Notes: a model not told the origin generated them from the letters alone. A DNA stretch of 64,000 nucleotides from Burkholderia sp. Bp8963 (GCF_003854275.1 NZ_QTQP01000008.1:124001-188000), one strand, 5' to 3'. Positions 9,851-20,864 are shown, numbered from the stretch's first letter. Numbers and translations: made by a program.

Positions 9851-10744
9851 TCAGTTGAACGAGCCGATGCGCTTCAGGTCGCTGAAGTTCATCCAGATGA
9901 AGAACGCGCGGCCGACGATGTTCTTGTCCGGCACGAAACCCCAGTAGCGGCTGTCCGCACTGTTGTCGCGGTTGTCGCCCATCATGAAGTAGTGGCCGGC
10001 CGGCACCTTGCAGATCACGCCGCGGCTGTTGTACGTGCAATTGTCGCGATACGGATAGTCGTACGCGCCCATCACGAATGGCGGCACGGCGGAGTTGTTG
10101 AGGATCACGTTCGTGCGGCCGCCGATTGACTCCTCGAACTGCTTCGCGTAATTCTGGCGCTCGTCGTCGAAGTAGTCGGCAAGCGGCGTCTCGCCAACCG
10201 GCTTGCCGTTGATCGTCAACTGCTTGTCCTGGTACGCGATCGTGTCGCCCGGCAGGCCGATCACGCGCTTGATGTAGTCGACCGACTCATCCTTCGGATA
10301 GCGGAACACGACCACGTCGCCACGCTCGAGCGGGCGGCCCTGCGTGATCTTCGCGTTCGTGATCGGCATGCGCAGGCCGTAGTCGAACTTGTTGACGAGG
10401 ATGAAGTCGCCGACGAGCAGCGTCGGCACCATCGAGCCCGACGGGATCTTGAACGGCTCGACGATGAACGAACGCACGACGAACACCGCGAGGATCACCG
10501 GGAAGAAGCTTGCGGTGTACTCGAGCCACCACGGCTGGCGCAGCTTCTCGTCGCGCAGCTTCGAACGGGTCTGCGCCGCGTTCTCGTCGGCGAAACGCTT
10601 GTCGACGCGCGACTGCTGGCGGTCGAACTCCTTGACCGCCTCGTCCGCCGCCCGCCGACGCCGCGGCAGGAACACCAATTTGTCCAAAACCCACGCCACG
10701 CCCGTCAGTGCGACGAGCACAAAAAGAATCAGCGCAAAATTCAT
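9851..10744 (-). CDS. lepB: Signal peptidase I
   Basis: Inner-membrane serine protease that removes Sec and Tat signal peptides. The 297 residues show an N-terminal membrane helix (3-20), a charged cytoplasmic segment, a second helix (about 78-92) and then the catalytic periplasmic domain: IPSGSMVPTL with Ser104 and DYIKRVIGLPGD with Lys159 forming the Ser/Lys dyad, plus GDNRDNSADSRYWGFV. It lies 16 bp downstream of lepA, the standard lepA-lepB pair. Confidence 0.97.
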   Translation of the reverse strand: MNFALILFVLVALTGVAWVLDKLVFLPRRRRAADEAVKEFDRQQSRVDKRFADENAAQTRSKLRDEKLRQPWWLEYTASFFPVILAVFVVRSFIVEPFKIPSGSMVPTLLVGDFILVNKFDYGLRMPITNAKITQGRPLERGDVVVFRYPKDESVDYIKRVIGLPGDTIAYQDKQLTINGKPVGETPLADYFDDERQNYAKQFEESIGGRTNVILNNSAVPPFVMGAYDYPYRDNCTYNSRGVICKVPAGHYFMMGDNRDNSADSRYWGFVPDKNIVGRAFFIWMNFSDLKRIGSFN

Positions 10745-10760
10745 AAAAGGATCAGTCCTG

Positions 10761-12554
<1,794 letters not shown>

Positions 12555-12687
12555 TCAGTGCCGATCAAGCGAAAAAGGCGCGCTCGACGACCGCGGAGCA
12601 CGCCTTGTAAGTCGGTGAAAAAACGGCTTATTTTAGCCGAAAAGCCCTTTGCCGGGCGGCATTTTGGCGGACGTCCGCCACCGGGCC

Positions 12688-12936
12688 TCAGCGCCGCGCG
12701 GTGAGCGCATTCCGCACCCGGGTCTCGTCGAAGCGGTGGCGGCACACTTCGGCGCCATCCAGCAGCAGCACGGGCACGTCCTCGTCATAGCGCGCGACGA
12801 GGGCCGCATCCGCGTCGATATCGACATAATCGACCGCCACGCCGAATTCGGCCGCCACCGGCGCCAGTGCGTCGCGCATGTCGTCGCACAGGTGGCACCA
12901 GCCGCGGCCGTAGAGCGTGAACACCGGCGCCCGCAT
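12688..12936 (-). CDS. Glutaredoxin-like (DUF836-type) small redox protein
   Basis: An 82-residue protein with a thioredoxin/glutaredoxin fold start, FTLYGRGWCHLCDDM, giving a CxxC (Cys14-Cys17), then VDYVDIDAD and a VPVLLLDG cis-proline region (VPV). This is the short glutaredoxin family often linked to lepA. Its ATG overlaps the mucD stop by one base (TGATG), so translation is probably coupled to mucD. Substrate unknown; a role in cytoplasmic thiol exchange is inferred from the fold only. Confidence 0.8.
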   Translation of the reverse strand: MRAPVFTLYGRGWCHLCDDMRDALAPVAAEFGVAVDYVDIDADAALVARYDEDVPVLLLDGAEVCRHRFDETRVRNALTARR

Positions 12937-14405
12937 CACTTCTGGCGCGGACGGACCGGGATGAACTGCGTGTTGTCGCCGCGCCGCACGAGCACCGCGA
13001 CCGCCTTTTGCGGGTCGAGCTGCGCGGTGACGTCGGCGAACTGCTTCGCGCTCGTGATGTCGGTGTCGCCGATGCGCAGCACGACGTCGCCGCGCTGCAG
13101 GCCCGCACGCGCTGCCGGGCCGTCGACGTTGTCGACCTGCACGCCGTTCTTCAGCTTCAGCGATTTCAGCTGGTCGGCCGGAATGTCGCTGACCGCGAGG
13201 CCGAGCGCGTTGCTCTGGCGCGGTTTCTGCGGCACCTTCTTGGCCGTGTCGGCCTTCGCCGTCGTATCGGTCGGCGTTTCGGCGATCACGATCGGCAGAT
13301 CGCGCGACTGACCCTTGCGCCACACGGTGATCGCCGCCTTCGCGCCCGGCTTCATGTCGCCGACCATGCGCGGCAGGTCCGACGCCGTCTCGACCGGACG
13401 GCCGTTGAACTTCAGGATGATGTCGCCCGGCTGCACGCCCGCCTTGTCGGCCGGTCCGCCCGGCTCGACGCTGCTGACGAGCGCGCCTTCCGCCTTCGGC
13501 AGGCCGATCGAGTCGGCCACGTCCTTCGTCACCTCGCCGATCGCGACCGCGATCCGGCCGCGCGTCACCTTGCCCGACGCCTTCAGCTGCTCGGCCACGC
13601 GCATCGCCTCGTCGATCGGGATCGCGAACGAAATGCCCATGAAACCGCCGGTGCGGCTGTAGATCTGCGAGTTGATGCCGATCACCTCGCCCTGCATGTT
13701 GATCAGCGGGCCGCCCGAGTTGCCGGGGTTCACGGCCACGTCGGTCTGAATGAACGGCAGGTAGTCGCCCGTGTTGCGCCCCTTCGCGCTGACGATGCCG
13801 GCCGTGACGGTGTTGTCGAGGCCGAACGGCGAGCCGATCGCGACGACCCACTCGCCGACGCGCACCTTGTTCGAATCGCCGATCGCGACGACCGGCAGGC
13901 TCGACGCCTGGATCTTGACGACCGCGACGTCGGTGCGATCGTCGACACCGATCAGCTTCGCCTTGAACTCGCGCTTGTCGGTCAGCGTCACGTAGATCGT
14001 GTCGGCATCGTCGACGACGTGCGCATTGGTCATCACGTAGCCGTCGGCCGACAGGATGAAGCCTGAGCCGACGCCGCGGTTCTGCTCGGTGTCGGGCGGA
14101 TTGTCAGGCGCCGGTGCGTTCTTCGGGTTGCCAGGCGCCTGCGGCAGCGGAATGCCGAAGAAGCGCCGGAAGAATTCCGACATGTCGCCGTTGTCGAAGC
14201 CCGGCGGAAATGCGCCGCGCGGGCCGGCCGTCGGCACGTTCGCCGTCGTCCGGATGTTCACGACGGCCGGCCCCACCTTTTCGACGAGATCCGCGAAATC
14301 GGGCAGGCTCGCCCCGGGAGCCGCGGCCGCGGTATGCGGCACGAGTGGCAGGCAAGCCGCCACCGCCGCAACGGCCAGCCATTTGCGCAGCGTGAGTTTC
14401 ATCAT
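12936..14405 (-). CDS. mucD: Periplasmic Do-type serine protease MucD/DegP
   Basis: Sigma-E-regulon protease and chaperone that degrades misfolded envelope proteins. The 489-residue protein has a signal peptide (cut near HTAAAA, about residue 28), the catalytic triad His129 (TNAHVV), Asp159 (DRTDVAVV) and Ser230 (NPGNSGGPL), and two PDZ domains (one around GGPADKAGVQPGDIIL, one around GPAARAGLQRGDVVLRIG). It lies downstream of rpoE-rseA-rseB, the layout seen with algU-mucA-mucB-mucD in Pseudomonas, which places it in the envelope-stress response. Confidence 0.95.
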   Translation of the reverse strand: MMKLTLRKWLAVAAVAACLPLVPHTAAAAPGASLPDFADLVEKVGPAVVNIRTTANVPTAGPRGAFPPGFDNGDMSEFFRRFFGIPLPQAPGNPKNAPAPDNPPDTEQNRGVGSGFILSADGYVMTNAHVVDDADTIYVTLTDKREFKAKLIGVDDRTDVAVVKIQASSLPVVAIGDSNKVRVGEWVVAIGSPFGLDNTVTAGIVSAKGRNTGDYLPFIQTDVAVNPGNSGGPLINMQGEVIGINSQIYSRTGGFMGISFAIPIDEAMRVAEQLKASGKVTRGRIAVAIGEVTKDVADSIGLPKAEGALVSSVEPGGPADKAGVQPGDIILKFNGRPVETASDLPRMVGDMKPGAKAAITVWRKGQSRDLPIVIAETPTDTTAKADTAKKVPQKPRQSNALGLAVSDIPADQLKSLKLKNGVQVDNVDGPAARAGLQRGDVVLRIGDTDITSAKQFADVTAQLDPQKAVAVLVRRGDNTQFIPVRPRQK

Positions 14406-14421
14406 GTCGGAAACGGAAGCG

Positions 14422-15477
14422 TTACTTGGAAGCCTTATATTCTATGGCAGACGCGAACTGCTGCAACGTGGCCGGCGGCACTTCGCCGAGCACGGTGATC
14501 CAGTAGTCGCCGCGGCGCTTGACGAGCACGTGCGTCGCGCCCGTGCTGCCCGCGCCTTCCTTGCGCGTGTTCTTGTCGGCAGGTTCGATGAAAACGGAGA
14601 TCGTCGCAAGCCCGTCGGTGAAGACGGCCTGGTCGACCGGAATCGGCGGGTCGCCTGCGTCGCGCGCGGCCATCGGGCGCCGCACCTCGCGGATCTTCTG
14701 GAAGCCGGCAACGCTCGGCGCGAGCTGCCAGCCCTGCGCCTCCATGTCGACCGGCGACACCGGCGGACGTACCACCGTCCAGCCGCTCAGGTTCTTCATG
14801 CCCGCCGCGATCGCGTTCTTGTCGCCGGCGCCCGCACCGCCCAGCTGCAGTTGCGAGAACGCGATCTGCTCGAGCACGTGGTCGCTCGCGTCGAGCGTCT
14901 GCGAGCGCAGCAGCAGGCCCGTGCGAGCGTCGGCCCACAGCTTGTAGGTGAAGCGGTACGCATCCTTCGGCACCAGTTCGACGACCTGCGCGTCAAGCCC
15001 CGCCACGCGGTCCTTGCCGAGCAGCTTCGCGTCGTAGACCGACATCACGTGCTCGCCGCTCGCGCCGAGCAGCGCAGGAAACGAATCGCGGGCCTGGCGG
15101 CGCTCGACGACGCACAGCTTGCGCTCGGGTACGAACGTGTAAAGCTCGTCGTTATGCCGCAGCAGCTTGCGCGGCTTGCCGTCGAGGCTCTCGATCCGCT
15201 CGAATTCGCCGTCGCGGGACGCGTAATGCACGATCCGCGACGATTGCACGAACCCGCCGCGCTGGTAGACGAACGTACCTTCGTAACTCTGCTGCTGCGC
15301 CGCCTGCTGGATGCGGTCGAGCCACTCCGCGGCACCCTTGCGGGTCGCGACAGGATCGTCCGGCTGCTGGGCGTTGGCTTGAAGGGATTGAACGGACAAC
15401 AGAGCGGCTGCGCAAAGCAGGAGGGCCGGCAGCCGCATCCATCCGTAGATGGCTTGATTCAACCGCAAAGTCCGCAT
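14422..15477 (-). CDS. rseB: Sigma-E regulatory protein RseB/MucB
   Basis: Periplasmic protein that binds the anti-sigma factor RseA and protects it from proteolysis until mislocalised lipoprotein or LPS signals arrive. The 351-residue protein has a signal peptide (LLLCAAALLSVQSLQANA), a lipoprotein-receptor-like N-terminal domain (YEGTFVYQRGG-x3-SSRIVHY, ERIESLDGKPRKLLRHNDE) and a smaller C-terminal domain ending in a segment about thresholds of the WITVLGEVP type. It starts five bases from the end of rseA. Confidence 0.93.
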   Translation of the reverse strand: MRTLRLNQAIYGWMRLPALLLCAAALLSVQSLQANAQQPDDPVATRKGAAEWLDRIQQAAQQQSYEGTFVYQRGGFVQSSRIVHYASRDGEFERIESLDGKPRKLLRHNDELYTFVPERKLCVVERRQARDSFPALLGASGEHVMSVYDAKLLGKDRVAGLDAQVVELVPKDAYRFTYKLWADARTGLLLRSQTLDASDHVLEQIAFSQLQLGGAGAGDKNAIAAGMKNLSGWTVVRPPVSPVDMEAQGWQLAPSVAGFQKIREVRRPMAARDAGDPPIPVDQAVFTDGLATISVFIEPADKNTRKEGAGSTGATHVLVKRRGDYWITVLGEVPPATLQQFASAIEYKASK

Positions 15478-15482
15478 CGGAT

Positions 15483-16094
15483 TTATTGGCCTGGCGTCGT
15501 GGTCACGGCAGCGCGGATCAGCGGCATCGAACCCGTGACGACGGGCTGCTGCGCGAATTGCTGGTGCGCTTCAAGGTATTGATCGAGACTCGCGTCGCGA
15601 ATGATGTTGGCGTCGGCCAGCCCCGGCTGCGACGGCGCCTGCGCGACCGTCACGCGCTGCAGGTTGCCTTGCTGCTGCGCGGATACCGATGCGACCTGGA
15701 CGCCCGGCGCGCTGGCCGTCTGCATCTGCGGGACGACGATCCACGTCAGCGTGGCAGCCGCGGCCGCCACGGCGAACGCCGGCACGACGCGCCGGCGCAG
15801 CGACAGCAGCTTGCGGGTGACCGGCGCGGCGGCCGGCGCGAGCAGATGCGGCTCGGCCTCGAGGCAGGCCGACATGCGTGCGGTGAACGACGCGCTCAGC
15901 ACCGGCGACAGCGCCAGCTCGTCCGAGCGCAGCGCATCACCGATCAGGTGATAATGGGCCCACGCAGCGCGATCCGCGCGATCGAACCCAGCCAGAAACT
16001 GCCCGTGATCCGAGCCGTCGAACGTTTCGCCGTCGACCAGAGCGGAAAGGCGTTCGCTGCGCGAGCACGCCTGCGACTGCGTATTGACCGACCC
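15483..16094 (-). CDS. rseA: Anti-sigma-E factor RseA/MucA
   Basis: Single-pass inner-membrane protein whose cytoplasmic N-terminus sequesters RpoE. The N-terminal anti-sigma domain reads ERLSALVDGETFDGSDHGQFLAGFDRADRAAWAHYHLIGDALRS; a membrane helix follows at RVVPAFAVAAAAATLTWIVV, with a periplasmic tail rich in Gln and Val. Several in-frame starts exist (16118, 16109, 16094); the 16094 ATG (MGSVNTQSQ) is taken because it leaves the shortest non-conserved leader, giving about 203 residues. Cotranscribed with rpoE and rseB. Confidence 0.9.
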   Translation of the reverse strand, partial: GSVNTQSQACSRSERLSALVDGETFDGSDHGQFLAGFDRADRAAWAHYHLIGDALRSDELALSPVLSASFTARMSACLEAEPHLLAPAAAPVTRKLLSLRRRVVPAFAVAAAAATLTWIVVPQMQTASAPGVQVASVSAQQQGNLQRVTVAQAPSQPGLADANIIRDASLDQYLEAHQQFAQQPVVTGSMPLIRAAVTTTPGQ

Positions 16095-16181
16095 CATGAT
16101 GCTCCCCATCTTGCACACCCCGTCGTGAATGCACGACTCTATCCGTAACTAGACCCCGACCCGCTCCGTTCCCCGAAGCGC

Positions 16182-16781
16182 TTACCAGCGCTTGCCTTCG
16201 GGGGTATCGAGTAGCGGACGCAATTTTGCAGCGATTGCCTCGCGAGCCCGGAAAATCCGCGAGCGGACCGTCCCGATCGGGCAGCCCATCATTTCCGCGA
16301 TTTCCTCGTAGCTCAGCCCTTCGATCTCGCGCAGCGTGATTGCCTGGCGCAGCTCTTCGGGCAAGAGGGCCATTGCAGCGTTGACCGTCTCCGCAATCTG
16401 CTTGCTCATCAACATCGACTCAGGCGTGTTGATATCCCTTAGTTGGTCTGCGTCGGAGAAAGTTTCCGCTTCCTCGGCATCCGCCTCGGTCGAGGTCGGC
16501 GCCCGGCGGCCTTGCGTCGCAAGGTAGTTCTTCGCCGTATTCACGGCAATCCGGTACAACCACGTGTAGAACGCCGACTCGCCGCGGAATTGCGGCAGCG
16601 CGCGGTAGGCCTTGATGAACGCGTCCTGGGCCACATCCTCGACCTCGGCGGGATCCCGCACGAGGCGCGATATCAGCCGAATGATCTTGCGGTGGTATTT
16701 GGAGACCAGGAGTTCGAACGCCGCCTTGTCGCCTTTCTGTACGCGCTCGACCAGAACCTGATCGATTTCTTTTTCACTCAC
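16182..16781 (-). CDS. rpoE: RNA polymerase sigma-E factor
   Basis: Extracytoplasmic-function sigma factor controlling envelope stress genes. The 199 residues carry region 2 (FELLVSKYHRKIIRLISRLVRDPAEVEDVAQDAFIKAYRAL) and region 4 (LPEELRQAITLREIEGLSYEEIAEMMGCPIGTVRSRIFRAREAI). The start is GTG at 16781, preceded by only a weak AGG site; MSEKEIDQVLVERVQKGD is the usual N-terminus. It heads rpoE-rseA-rseB-mucD. A TACAAT hexamer and a 17-bp palindrome lie upstream. Confidence 0.96.
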   Translation of the reverse strand: MSEKEIDQVLVERVQKGDKAAFELLVSKYHRKIIRLISRLVRDPAEVEDVAQDAFIKAYRALPQFRGESAFYTWLYRIAVNTAKNYLATQGRRAPTSTEADAEEAETFSDADQLRDINTPESMLMSKQIAETVNAAMALLPEELRQAITLREIEGLSYEEIAEMMGCPIGTVRSRIFRAREAIAAKLRPLLDTPEGKRW

Positions 16782-16846
16782 CTGACAAATCCGTTAACTA
16801 GGGATGCAACGCGGAGCAATATTGTAGCGTTCCCGCGCCGGGTGCT

Positions 16847-16863
16847 GGTTACGGTCCGTAACC
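16847..16863. promoter_or_regulatory. Perfect palindrome upstream of rpoE
   Basis: GGTTACGG-T-CCGTAACC, eight-base arms round one base, about 66-82 bp upstream of the rpoE GTG. A TACAAT hexamer lies between it and the gene. The short spacer argues against a terminator; an operator for a dimeric regulator is the simplest reading, but no regulator is identified. Confidence 0.45.
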
Positions 16864-16885
16864 GCACCGCCGTCATGCACCGCCG

Positions 16886-17368
16886 TCATGCACGACCCGC
16901 CGCGCCCGCAGTCCGCGCGAGCACGGACAGCGCGCTGAACGACGCCGCATCGAGCGCGTCGGCCGGAATCAGCAGCGTGCGCGCCCAGCGTCCGTTCGGC
17001 CCCTTCGACCCGTCGGGCCCGACCGACAGCACGAGCAGCAGGCTGCTCCAGTGCGCATGGCCCGTCACGCGGCCGCGCGCGAGCAACCGCCCGGTGCGGC
17101 CAAACGCCGCAACCTCCCCGAGTGCGTCGATCCGCAGCTCCGCCGGCAGCCGCCGCGCACAGGCGCGCGCCGCGCCATAGGCCAGCAGCACCGCCACCGC
17201 GATCGCGCCAGCGGCACCGGCCGCCACGCCGGCCCGCGGCGCGAGGAACAGATGCACCGCGCACGCAGCCGACGCGACGAAAACGGCGAGCACCAGATAC
17301 GACACGGCCGAGGCCCGCAGCGTGATCCGCTGCGGGCACCCGGCCGGATTAACGAACGGACTCGTCAA
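16886..17368 (-). CDS. Small membrane protein, possibly YgfX-like
   Basis: A 160-residue protein with two adjacent membrane helices (about residues 20-40 and 46-66) and a soluble C-terminal half ending HWSSLLLVLSV...TLLIPADALDAASFSALSVLAR. That layout, two helices then a short domain with a LLIPxDxLDxxxFxxL pattern, resembles the YgfX/CptA family, but the similarity is weak and judged by eye. It lies 11 bp downstream of fabF and upstream of rpoE, linking the fatty-acid and envelope-stress gene sets. Function not assigned. Confidence 0.6.
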   Translation of the reverse strand: MTSPFVNPAGCPQRITLRASAVSYLVLAVFVASAACAVHLFLAPRAGVAAGAAGAIAVAVLLAYGAARACARRLPAELRIDALGEVAAFGRTGRLLARGRVTGHAHWSSLLLVLSVGPDGSKGPNGRWARTLLIPADALDAASFSALSVLARTAGAAGRA

Positions 17369-17379
17369 GCGATCCCGCG

Positions 17380-18612
17380 TCAGACGCGCTTGAACACCAG
17401 CGTGCCGTTGGTACCGCCGAAGCCGAAGTTGTTCTTCACGGCCACGTCGATCTTCATGTCACGCGCGGTGTTCGCGCAGTAATCGAGATCGCACTCGGGG
17501 TCCTGGTTGAAGATGTTGATGGTCGGCGGCGACACGTTGTTGTGCAGCGCCAGCACCGTGAACACCGACTCGAGGCCGCCCGCGCCGCCCAGCAGGTGGC
17601 CCGTCATCGACTTCGTCGAGTTCACGACGAGCTTGTACGCGTGCTCGCCGAATGCCGCCTTCACCGCGTCGGACTCGTTCTTGTCGCCCAGCGGCGTCGA
17701 CGTGCCATGCGCGTTCAGGTACTGCACTTCGTCCGGGTTCACGCCGGCGTCGCGCAGCGCCGCGACCATGCAGCGGCGCGGGCCGTCCATGTTCGGCGCG
17801 GTCATGTGGTACGCGTCGCCCGTCATGCCGAAGCCCGAGACTTCCGCATAGATCGTCGCGCCGCGCGCCTTCGCCGCTTCGTACTCTTCGAGCACCATCA
17901 CGCCCGCGCCCTCGCCCAGCACGAAGCCGTCACGGTCCTTGTCCCACGGACGGGACGCAGTGGCCGGATCGTCGTTGCGGGTCGACAGCGCGCGCGCCGC
18001 CGCGAAACCGCCGATGCCGAGCGGCGACACCGTCGATTCCGCGCCGCCCGCAACCATCACGTCGGCGTCGCCGGCCTGGATCAGGCGCGCGGCGAGGCCG
18101 ATGCTGTGCAGGCCGGTCGTGCAGGCCGTGACGGCCGCGAGGTTCGGGCCCTTCAGGCCGAACATGATGCTCAGGTGGCCCGAGATCATGTTGATGATCG
18201 AACCCGGCACGAAGAACGGCGAGATCCGGCGCGCGCCGCGCTCCGTATACGTCGCGTGCGTGTCTTCGATCATCGGCAGGCCGCCGATGCCGGATCCGAC
18301 CATCACGCCGATGCGTTCCGCATTGGCTTCGGTCACTTCCAGCCCGCTGTCCTTGAATGCCTGGATGCCGGCGGCGATGCCGTAATGGATGAAGGTATCC
18401 ATGTTGCGCGCTTCCTTCGCCGGGATGTACTCCTCGGCGCTGAAGCCCTTCACCTCGCCGGCGAAATGCACGGCCAGGTTCGACGCATCGAATTTGGTGA
18501 CGGTGGCGATGCCGGACTTGCCGGCGACGAGATTGGCCCAGCCGTCGGCAACATTATTGCCAACAGGCGAAATCAGCCCCAGGCCTGTAACGACAACACG
18601 ACGGCGGCTCAC
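17380..18612 (-). CDS. fabF: Beta-ketoacyl-ACP synthase II
   Basis: Condensing enzyme that elongates acyl-ACP with malonyl-ACP. The GTG at 18612 is preferred over the upstream ATG at 18645 because it gives [17 protein letters not shown] at the N-terminus, as in other FabF, and has an AAGAGG ribosome site seven bases upstream. The 410 residues contain the nucleophile Cys164 in [11 protein letters not shown], the two active-site histidines ([12 protein letters not shown] and [14 protein letters not shown]) and the C-terminal [14 protein letters not shown]. It is separated from acpP by a terminator-like hairpin. Confidence 0.96.
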   Translation of the reverse strand: MSRRRVVVTGLGLISPVGNNVADGWANLVAGKSGIATVTKFDASNLAVHFAGEVKGFSAEEYIPAKEARNMDTFIHYGIAAGIQAFKDSGLEVTEANAERIGVMVGSGIGGLPMIEDTHATYTERGARRISPFFVPGSIINMISGHLSIMFGLKGPNLAAVTACTTGLHSIGLAARLIQAGDADVMVAGGAESTVSPLGIGGFAAARALSTRNDDPATASRPWDKDRDGFVLGEGAGVMVLEEYEAAKARGATIYAEVSGFGMTGDAYHMTAPNMDGPRRCMVAALRDAGVNPDEVQYLNAHGTSTPLGDKNESDAVKAAFGEHAYKLVVNSTKSMTGHLLGGAGGLESVFTVLALHNNVSPPTINIFNQDPECDLDYCANTARDMKIDVAVKNNFGFGGTNGTLVFKRV

Positions 18613-18640
18613 GGTAACCTCTTTTCCATTGGATGACAAA

Positions 18641-18689
18641 AACAAAAGCCACAGTGGCCACAGGAACCAGCCCTGCGAGCCCTGTGGCT
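18641..18689 (-). terminator. Terminator or attenuator between acpP and fabF
   Basis: Read on the minus strand, AGCCACAG (18689-18682) pairs with CTGTGGCT (18654-18647), followed by TTTTGTTTTTG. An alternative stem CCACAGG/CCTGTGG is nested in it. It could lower fabF expression relative to the very abundant AcpP. Confidence 0.75.
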
Positions 18690-18761
18690 GTTAGCCCGTC
18701 CGGCGAAGATGCCGGCAGGATGGCGCGTCAAATGCGGCCAGGCGAAAAGCGCGGACGGCGC

Positions 18762-19001
18762 TTACGCCTTGACGTTTGCGCGAGCGTAATCGATCGCTTG
18801 CTGAACCGTCGTGATCTTCTCTGCTTCTTCGTCCGGGATTTCCATGCCGAACTCGTCTTCCAGCGCCATCACCAGTTCAACCGTGTCGAGCGAGTCGGCG
18901 CCCAGGTCGTTCACGAACGAAGCTTCGTTCTTGATCTCGGCTTCCGCGACGCCCAGTTGTTCAGCGACGATTTTCTTGACACGTTGTTCGATATTGTCCA
19001 T
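18762..19001 (-). CDS. acpP: Acyl carrier protein
   Basis: Carrier of growing acyl chains. The 79 acidic residues contain [15 protein letters not shown] with the phosphopantetheine-accepting Ser37. A strong ribosome site (GGAGGGG) precedes the ATG. It lies in the fabD-fabG-acpP-fabF order; an extra promoter just upstream and a terminator-like hairpin downstream fit a highly expressed short transcript. Confidence 0.98.
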
Positions 19002-19021
19002 TACCCCTCCGAGGGAAAGTT

Positions 19022-19060
19022 CAAATTTACAAGTGCGCGCATTTTATCAGGTTTGCTGCC
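19022..19060 (-). promoter_or_regulatory. Probable extra promoter for acpP
   Basis: In the 144-bp gap between fabG and acpP the minus strand has TGATAAAATG, a -10-like TAAAAT near 19045, with an A/T-rich stretch further upstream but only a weak -35. Called from position and the strong ribosome site that follows. Confidence 0.4.
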
Positions 19061-19145
19061 GCCAAAAACGCGCGTTGGCTTGATGGTCGATCAAGCGCCG
19101 AATCCGCCAGAAACCGGATACGGCGCGGATGGTAAACGAAAATGC

Positions 19146-19895
19146 TTACGACATGTACATGCCGCCGTTCACGTGCAGCGTCGTGCCGGTGATATAACCG
19201 GCCTGCGGCGATGCGAGGAACGCGACGGCATGGGCGATGTCTTCCGGGCTGCCGAGGCGGCCGAGCGGAATCTGGGACTTGAGCGCGGTCTGCTGCTCTT
19301 CCGGCAGCGTCTTCGTCATGTCGGTGTCGATGAAGCCCGGCGCGACGCAGTTGACCGTGATGCCGCGGCTGCCGATTTCGCGTGCGAGCGCGCGGGTCAT
19401 GCCGGCGACGCCGGCCTTCGCGGCCGCGTAGTTCGCCTGGCCCGGGTTGCCGGCCGAGCCGACCACCGACGTGATGTTGATGATGCGGCCGCCGCGCGCC
19501 TTCATCATCGGGCGCAGCACCGCGCGCGACAGGCGGAACACCGACTTCAGGTTGGTGTCGATCACCGCGTCCCAGTCCTCGTCCTTCATGCGCATCGCGA
19601 GCTGGTCCTGCGTGATGCCCGCGTTGTTGACGAGCACGTGCAGCGCACCGAATTCCTTGACCGTTGCGTCGATCAGCGCCTCGGCAGCCGCCGCGTCGTT
19701 GACGTTCAGCACCGCGCCGCGGCCCGCAACGCCCGCTTCCGCGAACGCTGCCGAGATGGCGGCCGCGCCCGATTCGCTCGTCGCCGTGCCGATCACCGTC
19801 GCGCCCTGGCGCGCCAGCTCGAGCGCGATCGCCCGGCCGATGCCGCGCGACGCGCCGGTCACGATCGCAACCTGTTTATCGAGAGTCTTTTCCAT
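19146..19895 (-). CDS. fabG: 3-oxoacyl-ACP reductase
   Basis: NADPH-dependent reductase of fatty-acid elongation, short-chain dehydrogenase family. The 249 residues show the cofactor motif TGASRGIGRAIA near the N-terminus, NNAG, the catalytic serine in ITSVVGSAGNPGQ and YAAAKAG with the Tyr and Lys. It ends NGGMYMS. It lies 36 bp downstream of fabD. Confidence 0.97.
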   Translation of the reverse strand: MEKTLDKQVAIVTGASRGIGRAIALELARQGATVIGTATSESGAAAISAAFAEAGVAGRGAVLNVNDAAAAEALIDATVKEFGALHVLVNNAGITQDQLAMRMKDEDWDAVIDTNLKSVFRLSRAVLRPMMKARGGRIINITSVVGSAGNPGQANYAAAKAGVAGMTRALAREIGSRGITVNCVAPGFIDTDMTKTLPEEQQTALKSQIPLGRLGSPEDIAHAVAFLASPQAGYITGTTLHVNGGMYMS

Positions 19896-19931
19896 GAATC
19901 GAAAGTCCGTTTCTTCGGGAAAGGCGCCGCG

Positions 19932-20864
19932 TCAGGCGGTCGCCAGCTTGAGCGCTTCGTCGAGCGACGCCGGATCGAACACCGACGCACCCGTCAGGTT
20001 GCCGTCGATGCGCTTCGTGAGGCCTGCGAGCACCTTGCCGGGGCCGCATTCGATCACGTGCGTGACGCCCGTGCCGGCGATGTGCTGCACGCATTCGACC
20101 CAGCGCACGGGGCCTGCCGCCTGGCGCACCAGCGCGTCCTTGATCGCGGCAGGATCGCTGACCACCGCAACGTCGATGTTGTTGACCACCGGAATCTGCG
20201 GCGCTTTCACGTCGACGTTCGCGAGGTAGTCGCGCAACTGGTCCGACGCCGGCTTCAGCAGCGACGAGTGGAACGGCGCCGACACCGGCAGCGGCAGCGC
20301 GCGCTTCGCGCCCTTCGCCTTCGCGATCTCGCAGGCCTTCTCGACGGCCGCCTTGTTGCCGGCGATCACGACCTGCGCCGGCGCGTTGAAGTTGACCGCC
20401 TCAACCACGCCCGCTTCCGCGGCTTCGGCGCATACTGCGCGCACCGTGTCGTCGTCGAGGCCGAGGATCGCGGCCATGCCGCCCTGGCCGACCGGCACCG
20501 CGGTCTGCATCGCCTGCGCGCGGAAGCGCACGAGCGGCACCGCGTCCTTGAACGCGATCGCGCCAGCGGCGACGAGCGCCGTGTATTCGCCGAGGCTGTG
20601 GCCGGCGACGATCGACGGCGCCGGGCCGCCCGCCTGCTGCCACGCGCGATAGCACGCGTACGCGGCCGTCAGCATCACGGGCTGGGTGTTGGTGGTGAGA
20701 TTCAGTTCTTCAGCCGGACCCTCGGCGATCAGCTTGCCGAGATCCTGGTTGAGCGCATCGGACGCTTCCTGGAGCGTTTCGCGCACGACAGCCAGATCGG
20801 CGAATGCATTGAGCATGCCGACCGACTGCGAGCCCTGCCCCGGAAAAACGAACGCAAATTTCAT
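19932..20864 (-). CDS. fabD: Malonyl-CoA:ACP transacylase
   Basis: Loads malonyl groups from CoA to AcpP. The ATG at 20864 gives MKFAFVFPGQGSQSVGML, the family N-terminus, and 310 residues; the ATG at 20900 adds 12 non-conserved residues. Catalytic Ser90 sits in VAGHSLGEYTAL, with the conserved QxxR/His region further on (PFHSSLL). Part of fabH-fabD-fabG. Confidence 0.96.
   Translation of the reverse strand: MKFAFVFPGQGSQSVGMLNAFADLAVVRETLQEASDALNQDLGKLIAEGPAEELNLTTNTQPVMLTAAYACYRAWQQAGGPAPSIVAGHSLGEYTALVAAGAIAFKDAVPLVRFRAQAMQTAVPVGQGGMAAILGLDDDTVRAVCAEAAEAGVVEAVNFNAPAQVVIAGNKAAVEKACEIAKAKGAKRALPLPVSAPFHSSLLKPASDQLRDYLANVDVKAPQIPVVNNIDVAVVSDPAAIKDALVRQAAGPVRWVECVQHIAGTGVTHVIECGPGKVLAGLTKRIDGNLTGASVFDPASLDEALKLATA

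Noticed and set aside
9786-10040. 84-residue minus-strand frame overlapping the lepB end
   Set aside because: It is an out-of-frame reading of lepB plus spacer with no conserved features.
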